NCBI RefSeq assembly: GCF_038396675.1
Contig: NC_088921.1
Coordinates: 42,104,001-42,168,000, forward strand
DNA length: 64,000 bases
Direction of reading: 5' to 3'
DNA from: Hydra vulgaris
Lineage: Eukaryota; Cnidaria; Hydrozoa; Anthoathecata; Hydridae
A model generated the notes under the pieces. It saw only the letters and a program-made list of their open reading frames with translations. It had not been told where the DNA came from and made no database searches. Below, piece by piece: positions 48,635 through 63,449 of this stretch. How positions within the stretch are numbered: the first letter of the stretch is position 1; each line of letters opens with the position of its first letter. A program made the position numbers and the translations under genes.

Positions 48635-51602
48635 TAGGGTGTTTCATTTCCGACAATTTTTTTAAAATGGTTACGTTACATGCATAACAGGGTAAATAAT
48701 GGGCCAAAAAAAAGTCTGTAAATTTTTCAAAGTTTTAAAATGTCATCTATCTTGAAAAAATAACGTTTTTAAACTTTTTTCAAGTTTAAATTTGAATAAC
48801 TTAAAAAATAATTAATTTTATGTTACGTTACTGGATGTATATATCAAAGGTTATTAGATGAACATTTGGTGAAATTTTCAGAAAAATTGGTTAATGTCTA
48901 AAGGTTGCCGTATTAAAATATAAAGCTACAAAACCTTTTATTTTTTTAAATCTTAAAAAATATATCATTAAAATTCAATAAGGCTATTTTTAGGATTAGG
49001 CTTTTTGTAAGAATAATAATTAATAAAGAAGATACTAGTAATATAAAAAATACTATAAAGTATTAATTAGTTATGATTTCGAATAGGATGGATTTTGCTT
49101 TCTGTGTTGTTCATCAACTTGCAAAATAAGTTATCGCTGTTCTTCATTTTGTGCACACTCGCAGAAATCATTTGCTACCTCTAATTGTTTAACAAAATTT
49201 TCTGTGGTTGGATAATCTTGGAAGAACTTCCACTCTTGTGGAATCATCTGGAGTCATTTCTGGTTGTTTATTATTCCTAATAAATAAAAAGAAGCCAAGA
49301 CCGTGGTCCAATTGAAAAATAAATAAGGGTTGAAGAATTTCATGTTGGAAATTTTGGTTTCCCAATTAAAAAAGTTTTTGGTCTTGGAATAGAAAAAAAG
49401 TCTCTTTGCTATTATTCTGGTAAATTCTGACAATTTTTCATTAAATAAAGATAAAATAACAAGCTCTTCTGTTGAATACCAAAGGTGACAGTTAAATGAC
49501 GAAATTATAGCGGTTGTGATATCTGAATCTTCTACTTGATACCAGTTTGTTGCAGCAAAAAATTTAAAGTCTGGAGCAAATATGGAAAATCCTCAAGCGA
49601 AGAAATTGCATTGAATAAAAAAGACATTTTTAAAATATATATAGAATGTGACATAAATCTTGCATTGTGAATTGCACTTGGTTTGTGAATTTTGAGTATT
49701 CTGTCCATTGATAGTTTTCCCCAAAGGTAGATAATAGTTAATTCAATTAACTCAAAATAATCTTCTCGCGGAAATATTTTCTCTTTGAGGCATTGGTAAG
49801 GCTATTTCAGAACTAAACTTGATTGATTAAATATTTTTGATTTGATGTCAGTAGGCCATTCAAAAAAATTAAAGTTTGAGTAATCAATATCAATTCTTGA
49901 AAATTCAAAAAAACGGAAATGTTTAAAAATGGGTTCATCTGGACTCTTGCTATCTCCTCGTAATGCGGTAAATGCATGTTTCATTATGATGATGGCGACA
50001 TGCTAGCCATAGAAGAGGTCTCTTTAACTCAATTTCAATTAAAGTTGCTGCTTCTTTTTTATTACCTGTGTTGCTTGCTGTTGTATCAAAGCATATACCA
50101 ACAATGTTTTCCAAAATATTCCAATCTTGCGCAAGTTTCACAGCTGTATCACATTGAATTTTACCTGTCGAACCTTTAATCAAAGGTACACCAATAAGTT
50201 TCGGCCTGCAAATATAAGTTAAGTGAGTTTCTTTGAAAACAAAAATAAAAAGTATACATAAGATTTATATAAATAAATAAGTACCCATTAAGAGATCCGC
50301 TAATAAGAACTGCTACACGTTCTTCATTATAAGCTATGTCTAAATCAAAAAACTTCGAATCCCGGTGCAAATGGCCTTTTTAGGTTTGTTTATCTACCAG
50401 TCAGCTTTAATGGACAGAACAGTATTCTCCCGTGCATATTGCCTTTGACGATGCACAGTTGATACTGACATGGACATATTATTAAGTTTGCCAGCACTTT
50501 TGCAGATGATAGCAGATTGAAATAGAAGCTGTTGGCGAACTGATAAACAGCATCAGTCTGCCACAGACGCTGTTACTTCTGAGAGCTTCTTTGCTGATAT
50601 TTACTAGATTTTTGATCTTTGGTTGACCTTTTCCAAAAAACCATGCTTAGTCTATCTTCTTAATGTTCTAAAATTTTTGAAACACCTAGATCGATGCTAC
50701 CTGTCATGTGATACTTTCTGCTACTCTTTTAATCCTCATAAAATGCCCAATCTTCTTTAAATTTTGGTCTATCTGATATTAATAACTTTTCATATGCATT
50801 TATTGCTGAAATGTTGCAAAGTTGCTCAAGTTCATTACAAAATCTGACAATTTTTTCTTTTCCAGGTTTAACATTTCGACTTGCTTGATCAAATTTTTTT
50901 ATTTTCATCTTTTCCTCCAACAATTTGGTAAGCAATAAAAGACAAGAGTTATCTGATCAAATTGGTACTCCATCTTGATTATTTTTTCTAAAGTTCATCG
51001 TTATAATAAAATATTTGTTTATCCAATAAACTAGTTTTAAAATTATTTTTAAAATTTCAATTTTGCTAACTGATATAACAGCCAACTTTTTAAAAATAAG
51101 TTTATGAAATTTATATACATAATATACATAAATATATACATAATTTACATACATACAGATGTTTATTTTGCTATTTAATCGCGCAACGATCTTAAGTGGT
51201 CAATTATGCTCAAAACTTAAATTTTGCATTTTATTTAAAGTATTAAGTTTTTTAAAGTATTTAAGGAATTTTTTAGCAAAAAAATATGTTAAAAAAATTA
51301 AACTTTATAATATGGCGACCTCTAGACATTAACCAATTTTTTTGAAAATTTGCCCAAATGTTCATCCAATAACCTTTATTACATACACTAAGTAACATAA
51401 CATGAAATTAATTATTTTTTTAAGTAATTTAAATTTAAAGTTAAAAAAAGGGTAAATAGCACTACTTTTTCATAACAGCAACTTCTAGATGATATTTTAA
51501 AATTTTGAAAAATTTACAGACTTTTTTTTGGCCCATTATTTAAATGGGCCAAAAAAAATAAATGGGCCATTTTTGAAAAATTGTCGGAAATGAAACACCC
51601 TA
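48635..51602. mobile_element. Unclassified DNA transposon, 2968 bp, 9-bp TSD ATGACACAT
   Basis: The ends are inverted copies starting TAGGGTGTTTCATTTCCGAC, with similarity continuing for roughly 300 bases. ATGACACAT is repeated exactly outside both ends (48626-48634 and 51603-51611). It carries a broken minus-strand gene. The insertion splits a mariner gene, so the boundaries are doubly supported. The long inverted repeats plus 9-bp duplication do not let me name the superfamily. Confidence 0.85.
49600..50935 (-). pseudogene. Putative transposase of the 9-bp-TSD element
   Basis: Minus-strand pieces contain KEKIVRFCNELEQLCN, VGICFDTTASNTG, LLWLACRHHH and later HKPSAIHNARFMSHSIYIL. I recall similar strings from many uncharacterised invertebrate proteins. 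Frame changes and stops are frequent. DDE residues cannot be assigned with confidence; the Asp of CFDTT is a candidate. Confidence 0.5.
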
Positions 51603-51760
51603 ATGACACATGGCCTGGTTGAGGAGCAATTTTCTTTTTATGACAATATCAAAAAATGAACCGATGATTATGTCTGCATGCTACCTAAAAGATGGGAGAA
51701 GGTCTTAGCTGTGGGAATTTTGAATCATCTGAGTCTTCTAAAAATATACTGTTGGTTTTT

Positions 51761-52244
51761 ATTAAACACTCATTTTCAATGCTCCCAATACATGACAGTA
51801 AAAAGCATAGAAGAATAACTTGTATATTTAAACCATGTTCTTTATTATTTGTTTTAAAGACAGAAGTTTTAAAGTTTAAATTTTAATACAGTTCAATATT
51901 AAAAGGGATTAAATTGATAATTGAAAAAATTAAAAAGAAAAAAAAATTGAATAAGTAAAAGCATATTAATATAGTCTAGTATTTATGTGTTTTTTTTTTT
52001 TTTTTTTAAGTATCTATGTGGTTTTTTTTTTTTAAATAACCTATTATTGTATAGCATATGTTTCATACTCTATTATATTTTAGTATGTGTTTTATTTAAT
52101 AAAAGTTTTTTAAACCAACTTTTTATTATTACAAAACCTTTGACTTAACAAAAAATTTCATATAAAAGTTTAAAATTAAAAACAAAATTTTTTAGTAAGG
52201 ATCTGAGTTTAAAAATTCTAATCATTAACCTTTTGTGTTTTTAG
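51761..52244. other. End of intron 3, AT-rich
   Basis: T- and A-runs (for example near 51990 and 52023) lead to the exon 4 acceptor TGTTTTTAG. Nothing else is recognised. Confidence 0.5.
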
Positions 52245-52455
52245 ATATTGGAGACGTTTTGGTCTAATGCTCTTTTAGAGCTAAAAGGGACCCAAAAGCA
52301 TGAATATAAGCACTGGGTGCAAACAGTTCATGATAACATTGTCAATGATAGACCATTGTCACGCACGCGAAGAATTTCTTCAGAAAGTTTAAATAATTTT
52401 GAATTACCTAATCAATCAGAAGTTCATATGGAAGAGAGTTTTACTATATATTTAG
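52245..52455 (+). CDS. FERRY3: C12orf4/FERRY3 homolog, exon 4 (residues 207-276)
   Basis: Enters in phase 0 after a TGTTTTTAG acceptor and leaves in phase 1 at G/GTTTTT. The text ILETFWSNALLELKGTQKHE then YKHWV and, at the end, MEESFTIYLG matches the family (WSNEL...QKQEYxxWV...ESFTIHLG). The remaining C-terminal half was not found before 64000, so intron 4 must be at least 11.5 kb or the gene is broken here. Confidence 0.85.
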
Positions 52456-54200
<1,745 letters not shown>

Positions 54201-55332
54201 TGATGTAGCGATCACACATTTTTGGCCGATGCCGATGTATTAACTAAATATTAAAATTTTTAAAAATATAAAATGATACAGTTTAAAATCATGTAAACTT
54301 TTCTATGGAATCAGAATTGGCAAACAAATACTTAAACCCAAATCAGAGCCAAACCCTTATTTTAAAAGATATTAGAAGCTCAGTTAAAATAATATACATT
54401 TTTTAGTTTTTTTAACTACGAAAATTTTCAAAAAATAAATACAATTTCAGAGGAATGCTTTTTATTTCAATTTAAAAAGAAAATGTTATTAAGATAAACA
54501 GTTTAGGATTTTAAACTCTTTATAAAAAACAAATAGAAAAAACATTTATAAATACATTTTTTCAAAATAAAATAAAAGACTTTAAAATCATACACCAAAA
54601 ACATTGTAATGTAAAAACATAAGCATTTCTTCTGTTTCTGGAGCCAACCTATTTCGTTGTGAAGAATAAATTTGTCCTCCACAATTGAACAACTCTTCAC
54701 TTTCAACAGAAGATGGAGGGTATGATGGGCATGATCTATTTCATCTGAGCTATTGGAACTAATTGCTTGAAGTTGTTTCTCTTTTTGCTCCCCACCACAC
54801 TATAGGAATTTCTTGTTGCATGATTATGTCTTGGCTCAAATACATTAAGACTTCAATTTTCAATTTTAGATGTTTGCTTTCTTTTTCTTGCAGAACTTCA
54901 GATGATGTGTTTTTGATTATAGTGTTTTTTTTTACAATAAAATTTTCAAAGCATTTAAAAAAATTGAAACCTAGATTTATTGTACTTGATGAAAAACTGA
55001 CCTTAGGTTGAAATTCCATATGATCTTTTTGTTGGAGACTTTTTGAGCAATCTACAAGCATGTTTTCAAAATAACTATCAGTTTCTTCATTTGGAAAAAA
55101 ATTAATTTTGTATCTTGGATCTTTAAATGTGGGTAAAATGAGATTTTCGTCATTAAGATATTTTTCTATATAATTTTTTATAGTAATTTTATTATAAAAT
55201 AAATAATTTAATTTTTTACATTCTTTTAAAGTTGTCCCTAATCCTAAAAACAAGGGAGACTTTTCAGCTTGAACCAACATGGTTTTTATAACTTTTTTAG
55301 TTGGAATTATAGCTGATGCAATTTTTTTTTAA

Positions 55333-56275
55333 TTCTGATTCACTCCCAACAAGACTGCAAGCAACCACTATTAAGTTGGGAGTTAGGACTAGAAAACAAG
55401 AATAGAGTTATAGATCAATGATTGACAGAAGACTTAAAAGTTGAAGGTTGTATGAGTCAGAAAAACATGAAGATGGGAGAGAGTTCCAAAGGATTGAAGT
55501 TCGGGGAAAAAAAACTAGATGAATTAAAGTTTTAAGAGCATGCAGGAGCAAATGCAGTTAAAGAATCAGACTTTGCTGAATGATGAGTCAAGCGAGAATG
55601 AGTTTTAGTTGATGGAACTAGAGATGATAGCTCCTTTGAGCAGCGACTATTATAGTATTTGTAGAAAAGAGAAAGAGATGCAACTTTACAACAATAGGAA
55701 AGAGGCTCAAGCTTAGCAGATAGAGCAGGTCCAACTACGTTTGCAATGCGTTTTTGGGCCTTGTCTGAAAGAGAAAGAGCATCATTAGAAGAACCAGCCC
55801 AAATAAGAAAACAGTATTCCATACAGGGATGAATAAGAGATTTGTAGAGGTAGAGAATGGAATCAGGAGAAAGAAAATGGCGAGCATGATAAAGAGAAGC
55901 AACCTTAGCAGATTCTAGTTTAGCAATTGATTGTATATACGGTTTCCAGGAAAGGTCAGTAGTAAACGGTAATCCAAGAAGATGTAAACAAGAAGAAGAA
56001 TTGAGAAGGTTGTCATTCATTAATAAAGGAATGTCGGCAGTATTGTGATAGTTGTTTGCAGTAAATAACTGGGTTTCGTTGGAGTTAAAATTTACAAGCC
56101 ACTGTGAGCTCAATCTGTTACAGAAGTGAGATCAGATTCAAGATTGGCTGCCTGTTCTAAGCAGTTGAAAAGAGAAGACTTTCTCTTTTCAACCACTTAG
56201 AACAGGCAGCCAATCTTGACAGGAGTATAAAGTTGTTAAGTATAAAGTTTAATCATCAGCAAAAAGAACTGCAAT
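55333..56275 (-). pseudogene. LINE 3' fragment inserted in the hAT transposase
   Basis: Starts near the FADD box (56255) and ends with the family 3' end (CCAACAAGACTGCAAGCAAC) near 55350. The open block 55532-56113 covers the RT thumb and C terminus (LHLLGLPFTTDLSWKPYIQS). A hairpin at 56140-56220 duplicates CAAGATTGGCTGCCTGTTCT in inverted form. Confidence 0.8.
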
Positions 56276-56442
56276 TGCTTTATGCTCACTTAACAAATTT
56301 GTTATATCATTAAACATTTTTAAAAATTGTAGTAATTTTTCTAAAATAATCCATTTATTGTTTTTCAGTGTCTTTAGTTTAGAGTTATCACTATAACAAC
56401 AAAATGGGATCAAAGTAGGATTCTGTTCAAAAATTCTTTCAA

Positions 56443-56558
56443 ACATAAAATATTCCATCTTGTTGAAATGTCTTGTTTGAACATAAAATATTCCATCTTG
56501 TTCAAACATAAAATATTCCATCTTGTTCAAATATAAAATATTCCATCTTGTTGAAATG
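56443..56558. repeat. 25-bp minisatellite, four copies, in the hAT gene
   Basis: Unit ACATAAAATATTCCATCTTG followed by TTCAA; the first copy carries an extra 13 bases. Confidence 0.85.
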
Positions 56559-57136
56559 TTTGAACTTTTCAGGCATTTAAAATGAGTTTAATGTTTTCAA
56601 TAAGCTTTAAAAGAAGATGGAGAATTATTAATTTGGGTTATTCAACACAAGTTGCAAAGTGTGTAAAAAACACAGCAAACTGTTGTAACCTGCCTCTCTT
56701 ATTCCAGCTATCATATTAGCTGCATTATCTCTAGCAACTAAATGTACCTTTGAAACTGGAATAAGAAAGTCATTCATAGAACTTTGAATTGCTTCACATA
56801 TATTTTTGGCAGTATGCGATACATTAAGTTGACAAACTTGAAAAATTGCAGATTTTTGATGGAATTCATTAGTTAACAAATGAGCTATCAAGCTAAGAAA
56901 TAAGCATTTACCTTTGGTAGATGCTTTGCTTAGATGATATGCTCCTTTGGTAGATTTGGTAGATACAACCATCAGTTGTAAACAAAATTTATGAAGCATC
57001 ATTTATTTCTTTTTAGATATTTAGTGTAGCTTTGTTATATACATTTTGAAAAACAGAGTTTTTAATGTATTTTCCATTTTGAATGCAATACTTAGGACAT
57101 ATATGATTATTATCTGTAGTAGAAGACATTGGATTT

Positions 57137-57246
57137 CAAAGATTGGTAAAATCTTTGAAATCTGATGTTTTGACAAAGATTGGTAAAATCTTTGAAATCT
57201 GATGTTTTGACAAAGATTGGTAAAATCTTTGAAATCTGATGTTTTC
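57137..57246. repeat. 37-bp minisatellite, three copies, each with a hairpin
   Basis: Unit CAAAGATTGGTAAAATCTTTG then AAATCTGATGTTTTGA. Each unit contains the inverted pair CAAAGATT/AATCTTTG. 57247-57999 is AT-rich; a hairpin at 57353-57400 (AAGTGTTTTTAACAAAGTTT inverted) is the only feature seen. Confidence 0.85.
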
Positions 57247-57999
57247 TACTATAGAAAAATGTTGAATATCAACAGCAATCATTTCTGCAATATAATTATT
57301 AATTAATTGAGACTTGAGATTTACATTAATACCCCAGGGCTTTTATTCTCTTAAGTGTTTTTAACAAAGTTTGTTAAGACAAACTTTGTTAGAAACACTT
57401 GATTTTCTTAAAAACATTTTATTCATTTTTTGCTCACCTTCTGTTTTCTTCTTTATTAAGTTTCAACTCTTTGGTTGCTATTTATTTATGTTTTGTATTA
57501 ATGACACAACATATTTATTGTGTTAAAAGACTTTTTTTATTTGTTACCTCTTGTAATCTTCAGTGTGCATGTACTACATATTGCAATTGAGGCATCTTCA
57601 AGAGAAATAGTAAAATATTTCCATACCCAACTACATGATTTTATCGGAATACCTTTTCCAAACAAAGCTGTTGCCATTCTGAATATAATTTTGATTCTGT
57701 AACTTTATTAATCTTTATTAATTGTTAATTTAGATATTTAAATTAACAATAATAGGTTTAACTGTAACTTTATTGTTAATTTATAGTAACATAGAAGAAT
57801 ACTTGAACACATATATATAGATAGCAATGCTTAAATAGGTTACTTATAATTATAACAATAGAACAACAAAAAATAACACTAAAAACAAATTTATAGTAAT
57901 ATAAGTATAAATACATTCAGCTGTTAAATTAAAAGTTATAAATATTATCTTAAGAATAAAAGATTTGCTTGTAAACAAAATCAATATTTTATTTTAATA

Positions 58000-60900
58000 T
58001 CTTTGCTTCCAACAAGGCTGCAAGCAACCACTATTAGAGTTGGAAGTTACTGGAAGAGAAAAGATGAAAATTGTAGAGCAAGATAACGATTGACAGATGA
58101 CTTAAAAGATTGCAAATTAAAAATTATATGGATCAGGAAAGCAAGATGAAGGAAGCAAATTCCAAAGAGCTGGTGTTCGAGGAAAAAAACTTGACGAATA
58201 AGCGTTTTTGGAGCACTTACGAACAGTCACAGAAAAAGGATGACACTTAATTGAATGACGAGTAACACGAGAATGAATTTTAGTAGATGGCACAAGAGAC
58301 GCTAGCTCTTTAGAGCAGTGCTCATTATAGTATTTGTAGAAAAGAGAAAGAGAAGCAACATTACGACCATGTAATAATGGTTGGAGTTTGGCTGCAAGAG
58401 CAGGTCCAACTATGTTTACAATGTGTTTTTTGTCTAAAAGAGAAAGGACATCATTAGAAGATCTGCTCCAGATATGGCAACAGTATTCAATACAAGGGCG
58501 GGTTTGAGATTTAAAGAGATAAAGAATAGAGTCCAGAGTAAGAAAGTGTAGAGCTCGATAAAGAGATGCAACCTTAGCAGATGCTAATTTTGCAACAGAT
58601 TTGATATAAGGTTTCCAAGAAAGATCGGAAGTAAGAGTTTATCCAAGAAGGTGAAGGGTAGATGACTCATTGAGTACATTATCGTTCATAAATATAGGAA
58701 GATCTAAATTATTGCGATAACAATAGGAGCTGAAAACTTTTATCTGAATTAAAGTTCACCAGTCACTATGAGCCCCATGCTGTAGCAAAAGTGAGATCCT
58801 CTTCAAGCTCAAATCCCCCCTCCAAGCAATCAGAGAGTGCTGGCTTCTTATCATGACAGGAATAAATGGTAGTATCATCAGCGAACAATATACCTTAGAT
58901 ATGAGAACATCTGGAAGATTGTTAATGTAAATTAAAAAGAGTATAGGGTCAAAAATTGAACCTTAAGGAATCCCTGAAGTTACAGTATATGAAGAAGAGT
59001 GCTGTCCATCGAGGACAACTTTTATACTACGATTGGAAAGGAAGGATTCAATAATCTTAAAGATGTTACCAGATACACCATACGAAGAAAGCTTATGGAG
59101 AAGACCAGCATGCCAAACTTTATCAAAAGCTTTAGAAATGTCAAGAGCGATAGCCTTAACCTCTCAACATTTGTCTAATGCGTGATAAAACCTATCGGTT
59201 ATTACTGTTAGCAAATCGGCTGTAGAATGAGAAGATCAAAATCCATATTGGTGATCAGAAAGTAAGTTATTAGATTCAAGATAAGAGATTAAGTGTTTGT
59301 TAATTAAAGATTCAAAATCCTTGCTTATAATAGGAAGAAGTCTAATGGGACGGTAGTTAGACAAATCAGATCGCTCTCCAGAATTTTCGAAAATAGGGAT
59401 AACAGATGCTGCTTTCCAGCAGGCTAGAAAACAAGACTCTGATATGCACTTGTTGAATAGTTTTAAAAGTATAGACGACAGCTCTGGAGAACACTTCTGC
59501 AAGACTATAATAGGTATGTTGTCCTGACCACAAGCTGTAGAAGAATCTAAGCAGGAAATCACTTTAGATACAGAAGCTGGAGTGATACGAAGGTCAAGCA
59601 ATGGGTCAACTTGTTTGTTGGCTAAATCAGGTAGAATGCAATTAGTGGAATTAATGGAATTAGTGGAAGAGTTAGAAGAGATGATATTGATGAAAAGTTC
59701 TTAGCAAGCAATTTAGCTTTGTCTTGTGAGGTGACAAAGTCTGAACCATGCAAGAGAGGTGTAATTGCAGATTTGACCTTATTATTGATACTGTTAAAGA
59801 TTCTCCAGAAGTCACGAGAGCCTAATTTTTTAGATGAGATACAAGATTTCATGACCTGAGAATAGTGGGCTTTGGCGTTAGACAAAATCTTTTTACAATG
59901 GTTTCTAGTAGTAATAAACAGACGTCTAGTTTTTTGGAGAATTGTTTTGCTGATAGATATGGAAGTAACGGTTTCGATTGGCAATTGCAGCAGCACAATG
60001 TGAGGATAACTTTGGAGAAGAGTGAGGCTAGACCTGGAATCGTCAAGAAGGGATAAAAGATTCGATGCCTACGTGAATCCACGAAGTTATGTAAGAAGCA
60101 CATTTGTCAGCAGGAAGACGAAAGATTTTTACCCAAGGGCCATCACGGAGAAAATCACAGAAAGAGTCCCAGTCAGCTTTAAGGTAGTTGTAAGTGGTAC
60201 GATGATAGGGGGATTCAGATGATGAAGAAGAATGAGGTAATAGTTTTAGAGAGATCAAACTGTGATCAGAAGCTCCTAAGGGTGAATGTGGAGAAACTGA
60301 ACACTGACTAGGATCAGAAACAAGGCATAAGTTGAGTAGAGAAGGTAAATGATTCGGGTTGTCTGGAAAGCAAGTTGGAAAGTTGACTATTTGAGTTAGG
60401 GATTGAGAAAGGCAAAAGTTGTGGGCTTTAATGCCTGCAGAGTCACTGACATTAGAGCCAAGCCATTCAGTGTGATGAGCATGAATGATAGGTTTAGAGA
60501 ACTTGGTGATGACGGTGGTTTTTTGTGTTTTATAGTTTTTGGTACTTTATTCATTTTTAAATTTGTTTTTTAAGTTTAAGAACTTGACTCAAAGCATAGA
60601 TAGTACTCAGTACACTGTTTAATAGCCCAAGCAATTGCCTCATTACTATTAATAAACCCTAAGCAAAGTAACAAAGGGCTCCAAATGTGGCTTTGGCAAT
60701 GCACACCAAAAGTACAAACAGGGACACCATCTATGCGCAACATGGCACTGTTAATACTTTGATATTTTTCAGCTGTTGATGGAATCAGCCTCCCTGAGAG
60801 CAACTTCAGAGTTCGGGAAACCTGACTACCAGCTGGCCTCAGAACCATAAAACTGAGTTTTAGAGCTGTTCCCTCATTAGGAGATAATAGAATAAGTTGC

Positions 60901-61065
60901 CTAGCCATAAAAATAGAGACACAAGCAAAACCCATGCATTGAGTCAAGAAGATCCAGCATTCAACATCCTAAACTGGAAACAATGTTTTAAAAATACATC
61001 TGCGCCAGCCAAATAGATGAAGAAGGGGTGCAAGGTCGGTCAACAAATAGAATCTGTTTACTCCT
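58000..61065 (-). pseudogene. Longest LINE copy (CR1/Jockey type), 5'-truncated
   Basis: Read from 61065 down. An ORF1-like frame (60576-60947; IDGVPVCTFGVHCQSHIWSP) is followed by the endonuclease end (SPLGASDHSLISLKLLPHS, about 60255), a linker (KKLGSRDFWRIFNSINNKVK), and RT with AIALDISKAFDKVWHAG (near 59145). The YxDD-type box is disrupted near 58885. The thumb and C terminus run to about 58030. The 3' end is GCCTTGTTGGAAGCAAAG at 58001. Most of the AP endonuclease N-terminal part is missing. Several stops are present. Best reference in this window for the family. Confidence 0.85.
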
Positions 61066-61301
61066 TAATCTAATTATCTCTATTAATCTATTAATCAAGA
61101 TTTCACTATCTGTCTGTATATAAACAATTTCTCAAAAAAATTTTAAGTAATGGATAAACTTTAGATTATTTATCATTTAATTATTATCATAATGCAGGAT
61201 AAAAGTAGTATAATGTCATCAGTCAGAAAATCGATATCGATTCTGATTGTGCAAAAAGTGATAGATTACGCTGATGCTGATGCCAATTAATCAGTACATC
61301 A

Positions 61302-61304
<3 letters not shown>

Positions 61305-61396
<92 letters not shown>
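61305..61396. repeat. (TA)n microsatellite, right flank of the hAT element
   Basis: About 46 TA units beginning directly at the right hAT terminus. Confidence 0.95.
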
Positions 61397-61398
<2 letters not shown>

Positions 61399-63449
61399 CT
61401 ACAAGCTTGTCTTATTTTAAATTAAATCTTTCTTTTTCAGCTTTTTTTCCACGTCCAATACTAACATCAACAGCCATAAATACTTAAGTTTTTTATAAAT
61501 TGTTTTTTATGAATTACAACAGCATATGCAAAAAGTGCATTTGCTTTCAATCATTGACTGAGTAAAGCAGATAACATATCAGTTTTTAGCTGATCTACAG
61601 TATAGTTTCTTATATTTTTCACAAGTTTTCTTAGAAACATCCATATCTTAGAATATCTCTTTGGAAGATGTATAAATTTCTTTTCCATTCCCTACAAGAT
61701 AACTCAATAAACAAAATATGTTTACCGAAGCTTTCTTTTTGGTCTGACAATGAAGTATTAATTACTTTTGAAAAAAAAATCATTGTCAATAACTAAATAA
61801 GTGAAATTAAAATCAAAATTGAAATATCACTGAACTAATAAATATGAAATAGCACTCAACTAATATCACTGAACTAATATTGCACTAACTATTTAATTTA
61901 AAAAAACTATTTAATAATAATAAAAAAACTAAAAAATTTACCATTTTGCTTGCACTAACTGATATCACTGAACTAATAAATATGAAATAGCACTGAACTA
62001 ATATCATTTTTAAAAGTATCACTTTTTTTAAAAAGTGACAAAGTTAAATTTTTTTCCTACTCTTTTTTCCAAATTTGAAAATATACATTTTAACAAAAAA
62101 TTTACTCACCCTATTGGTTTAGTGTTATTTTGTAACTTCACTTTTGGTATTTCATTAAAAGAATGGTGCCATCTCTGTTAAATGAAGCTTGATGCTTCTA
62201 TATAACTTTAAGTTAAATATAACTTTAAGTTAAATATAACTTTAGGAAGTTATATTTAAAGCTGTTATATTTAATGTTGTTTACATTTCTCTGCCAATAT
62301 CAACAAAGCCCAATGGTTAAAGTCTCAATTTAATGAAATAAAGTCTCAATTTAATTTGCAAAACTATAATAATTAAGATGCTTTTGATGATGATGGATTT
62401 TTACATAAAAACTTTTTAAAGACATTTATTTCTTTATGCATTTATTTTTATTTATTTGTTTATGCCTTTTAACTTTAACTGTCCTAGTAATTAAAAAAAC
62501 TATATTTTTCTAATTTTTAAAATTTTAGAATAGACAAATATTGCTCAACGTTTTCATAACTTAGAAATTATATATTTTTTTAAATTAGTTTTGTGAGAAA
62601 TCATATTTATTATTCAAATTTATTTTGATATTTATTATTCAAAATTTTAACTATTCTAATAGACCTGATTTTAGAAAATAAATATTTTTATTTTATTTAA
62701 TATGTTTTAGTTACTAAAACAATTAAAATGTGTAGTGATAATTGTCATCTTATGATCTGCCATTATTAAAACTCTGAAACTTTTTAAAAAACAAAATTAT
62801 GAACTTTTACTTTAAGAACTTAGATCTGCATGATATTAATATGTTATTTTAATATATATTTATATGCTTATTAGTTTTTTTTAATGTTATTCATAATAGG
62901 GCGGGGAAAAAAATTTAAAATTGAGAAGGTTGCAGTCTAAACTCAACTTTGAACTAGTAAATCAAAAAAAAATTCTTTTTTCAAATCCATGCTTTATGCA
63001 AGCAGAATTCTATTGGGCCTAGAAATTCTTTTTTTGTTATCTTTTGTAGAAGGAAAAATTACTGTTACGTTTTTAAATTTTTTTTTTATTAATTCAGTGT
63101 TCTTATGGGGAAATACAAATTAAATTTTTGTTAACTTAATTAACTTTTTTTGGTCAAATTTTTCCATTTCCTTGTAATGTCATCGAAAATGATTAAGTGT
63201 GCAAAATTTGAGCAAAATTGGTTGAGAAAAAAGCTTTCAAAAATTGATTTCAAATTTTGTGGCACACAAACATATATATATAGAAAGTAACCTTATATAA
63301 AGCATGGAAAAAATGCAAGGGAGGATTTAGTTAGGAAATGTGATTTTTACCCCACTGGGTACAAATTTTTTTAAAGCAATTAAGTATGGCTCTGGTTTTA
63401 CTTGTTCTACTACAAATAAAAAGTTATTTTTATTACAAAAAATTTTTCC
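61397..63449. other. AT-rich sequence, nothing recognised
   Basis: Local direct repeats (AATATCACTGAACTAATAAA type at 61830-62000; AACTTTAAGTTAAATAT at 62203-62245) occur. No gene or further FERRY3 exon was recognised. Confidence 0.4.

Larger units (their letters stand above)
48500..51760 (+). pseudogene. mariner transposase relic, split by a 3-kb element
   Basis: 48540-48634 encodes FENLKWEVLSHLQ then YSPDIAPSDYVFF, the third-Asp region of mariner transposases. The frame resumes at 51603 with HGLVEEQFSFYDN and then LPKRWEKVL, the known C-terminal order. Two stops lie within. Only the C-terminal third is seen. Confidence 0.75.
54570..57120 (-). pseudogene. hAT transposase, interrupted by a LINE
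   Basis: From 57002: HTAKNICEAIQSSMND, VHLVARDNAANMIAGI and CFLHTLQLVLNN (catalytic core). Then KWIILEKLLQFLKMFNDIT near 56370, then the LINE insertion. Then SASAIIPTKKVIKTML, LPTFKDPRYKINFF, and the dimerisation end (SSVESEELFNCGGQIYSSQR, NRLAPETEEM) near 54640-54730. It follows the ZBED-like hAT order. Minisatellites inside the gene and the LINE make it inactive. Confidence 0.8.
54198..61304. mobile_element. hAT element inserted into a (TA)n tract, 7107 bp with nested LINEs
   Basis: The left end is TAGTGATGTAGCGATCAC and the right end, inverted, TAGTGATGTACTGATTAAT. Both have nearby GCCGATGCCGATG / GGCATCAGCATCAG motifs. (TA)n lies on both sides, so an ATATATAT 8-bp duplication is consistent but not informative. 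It contains a minus-strand hAT transposase and two LINE insertions (55333-56275, 58000-61065). Confidence 0.8.
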
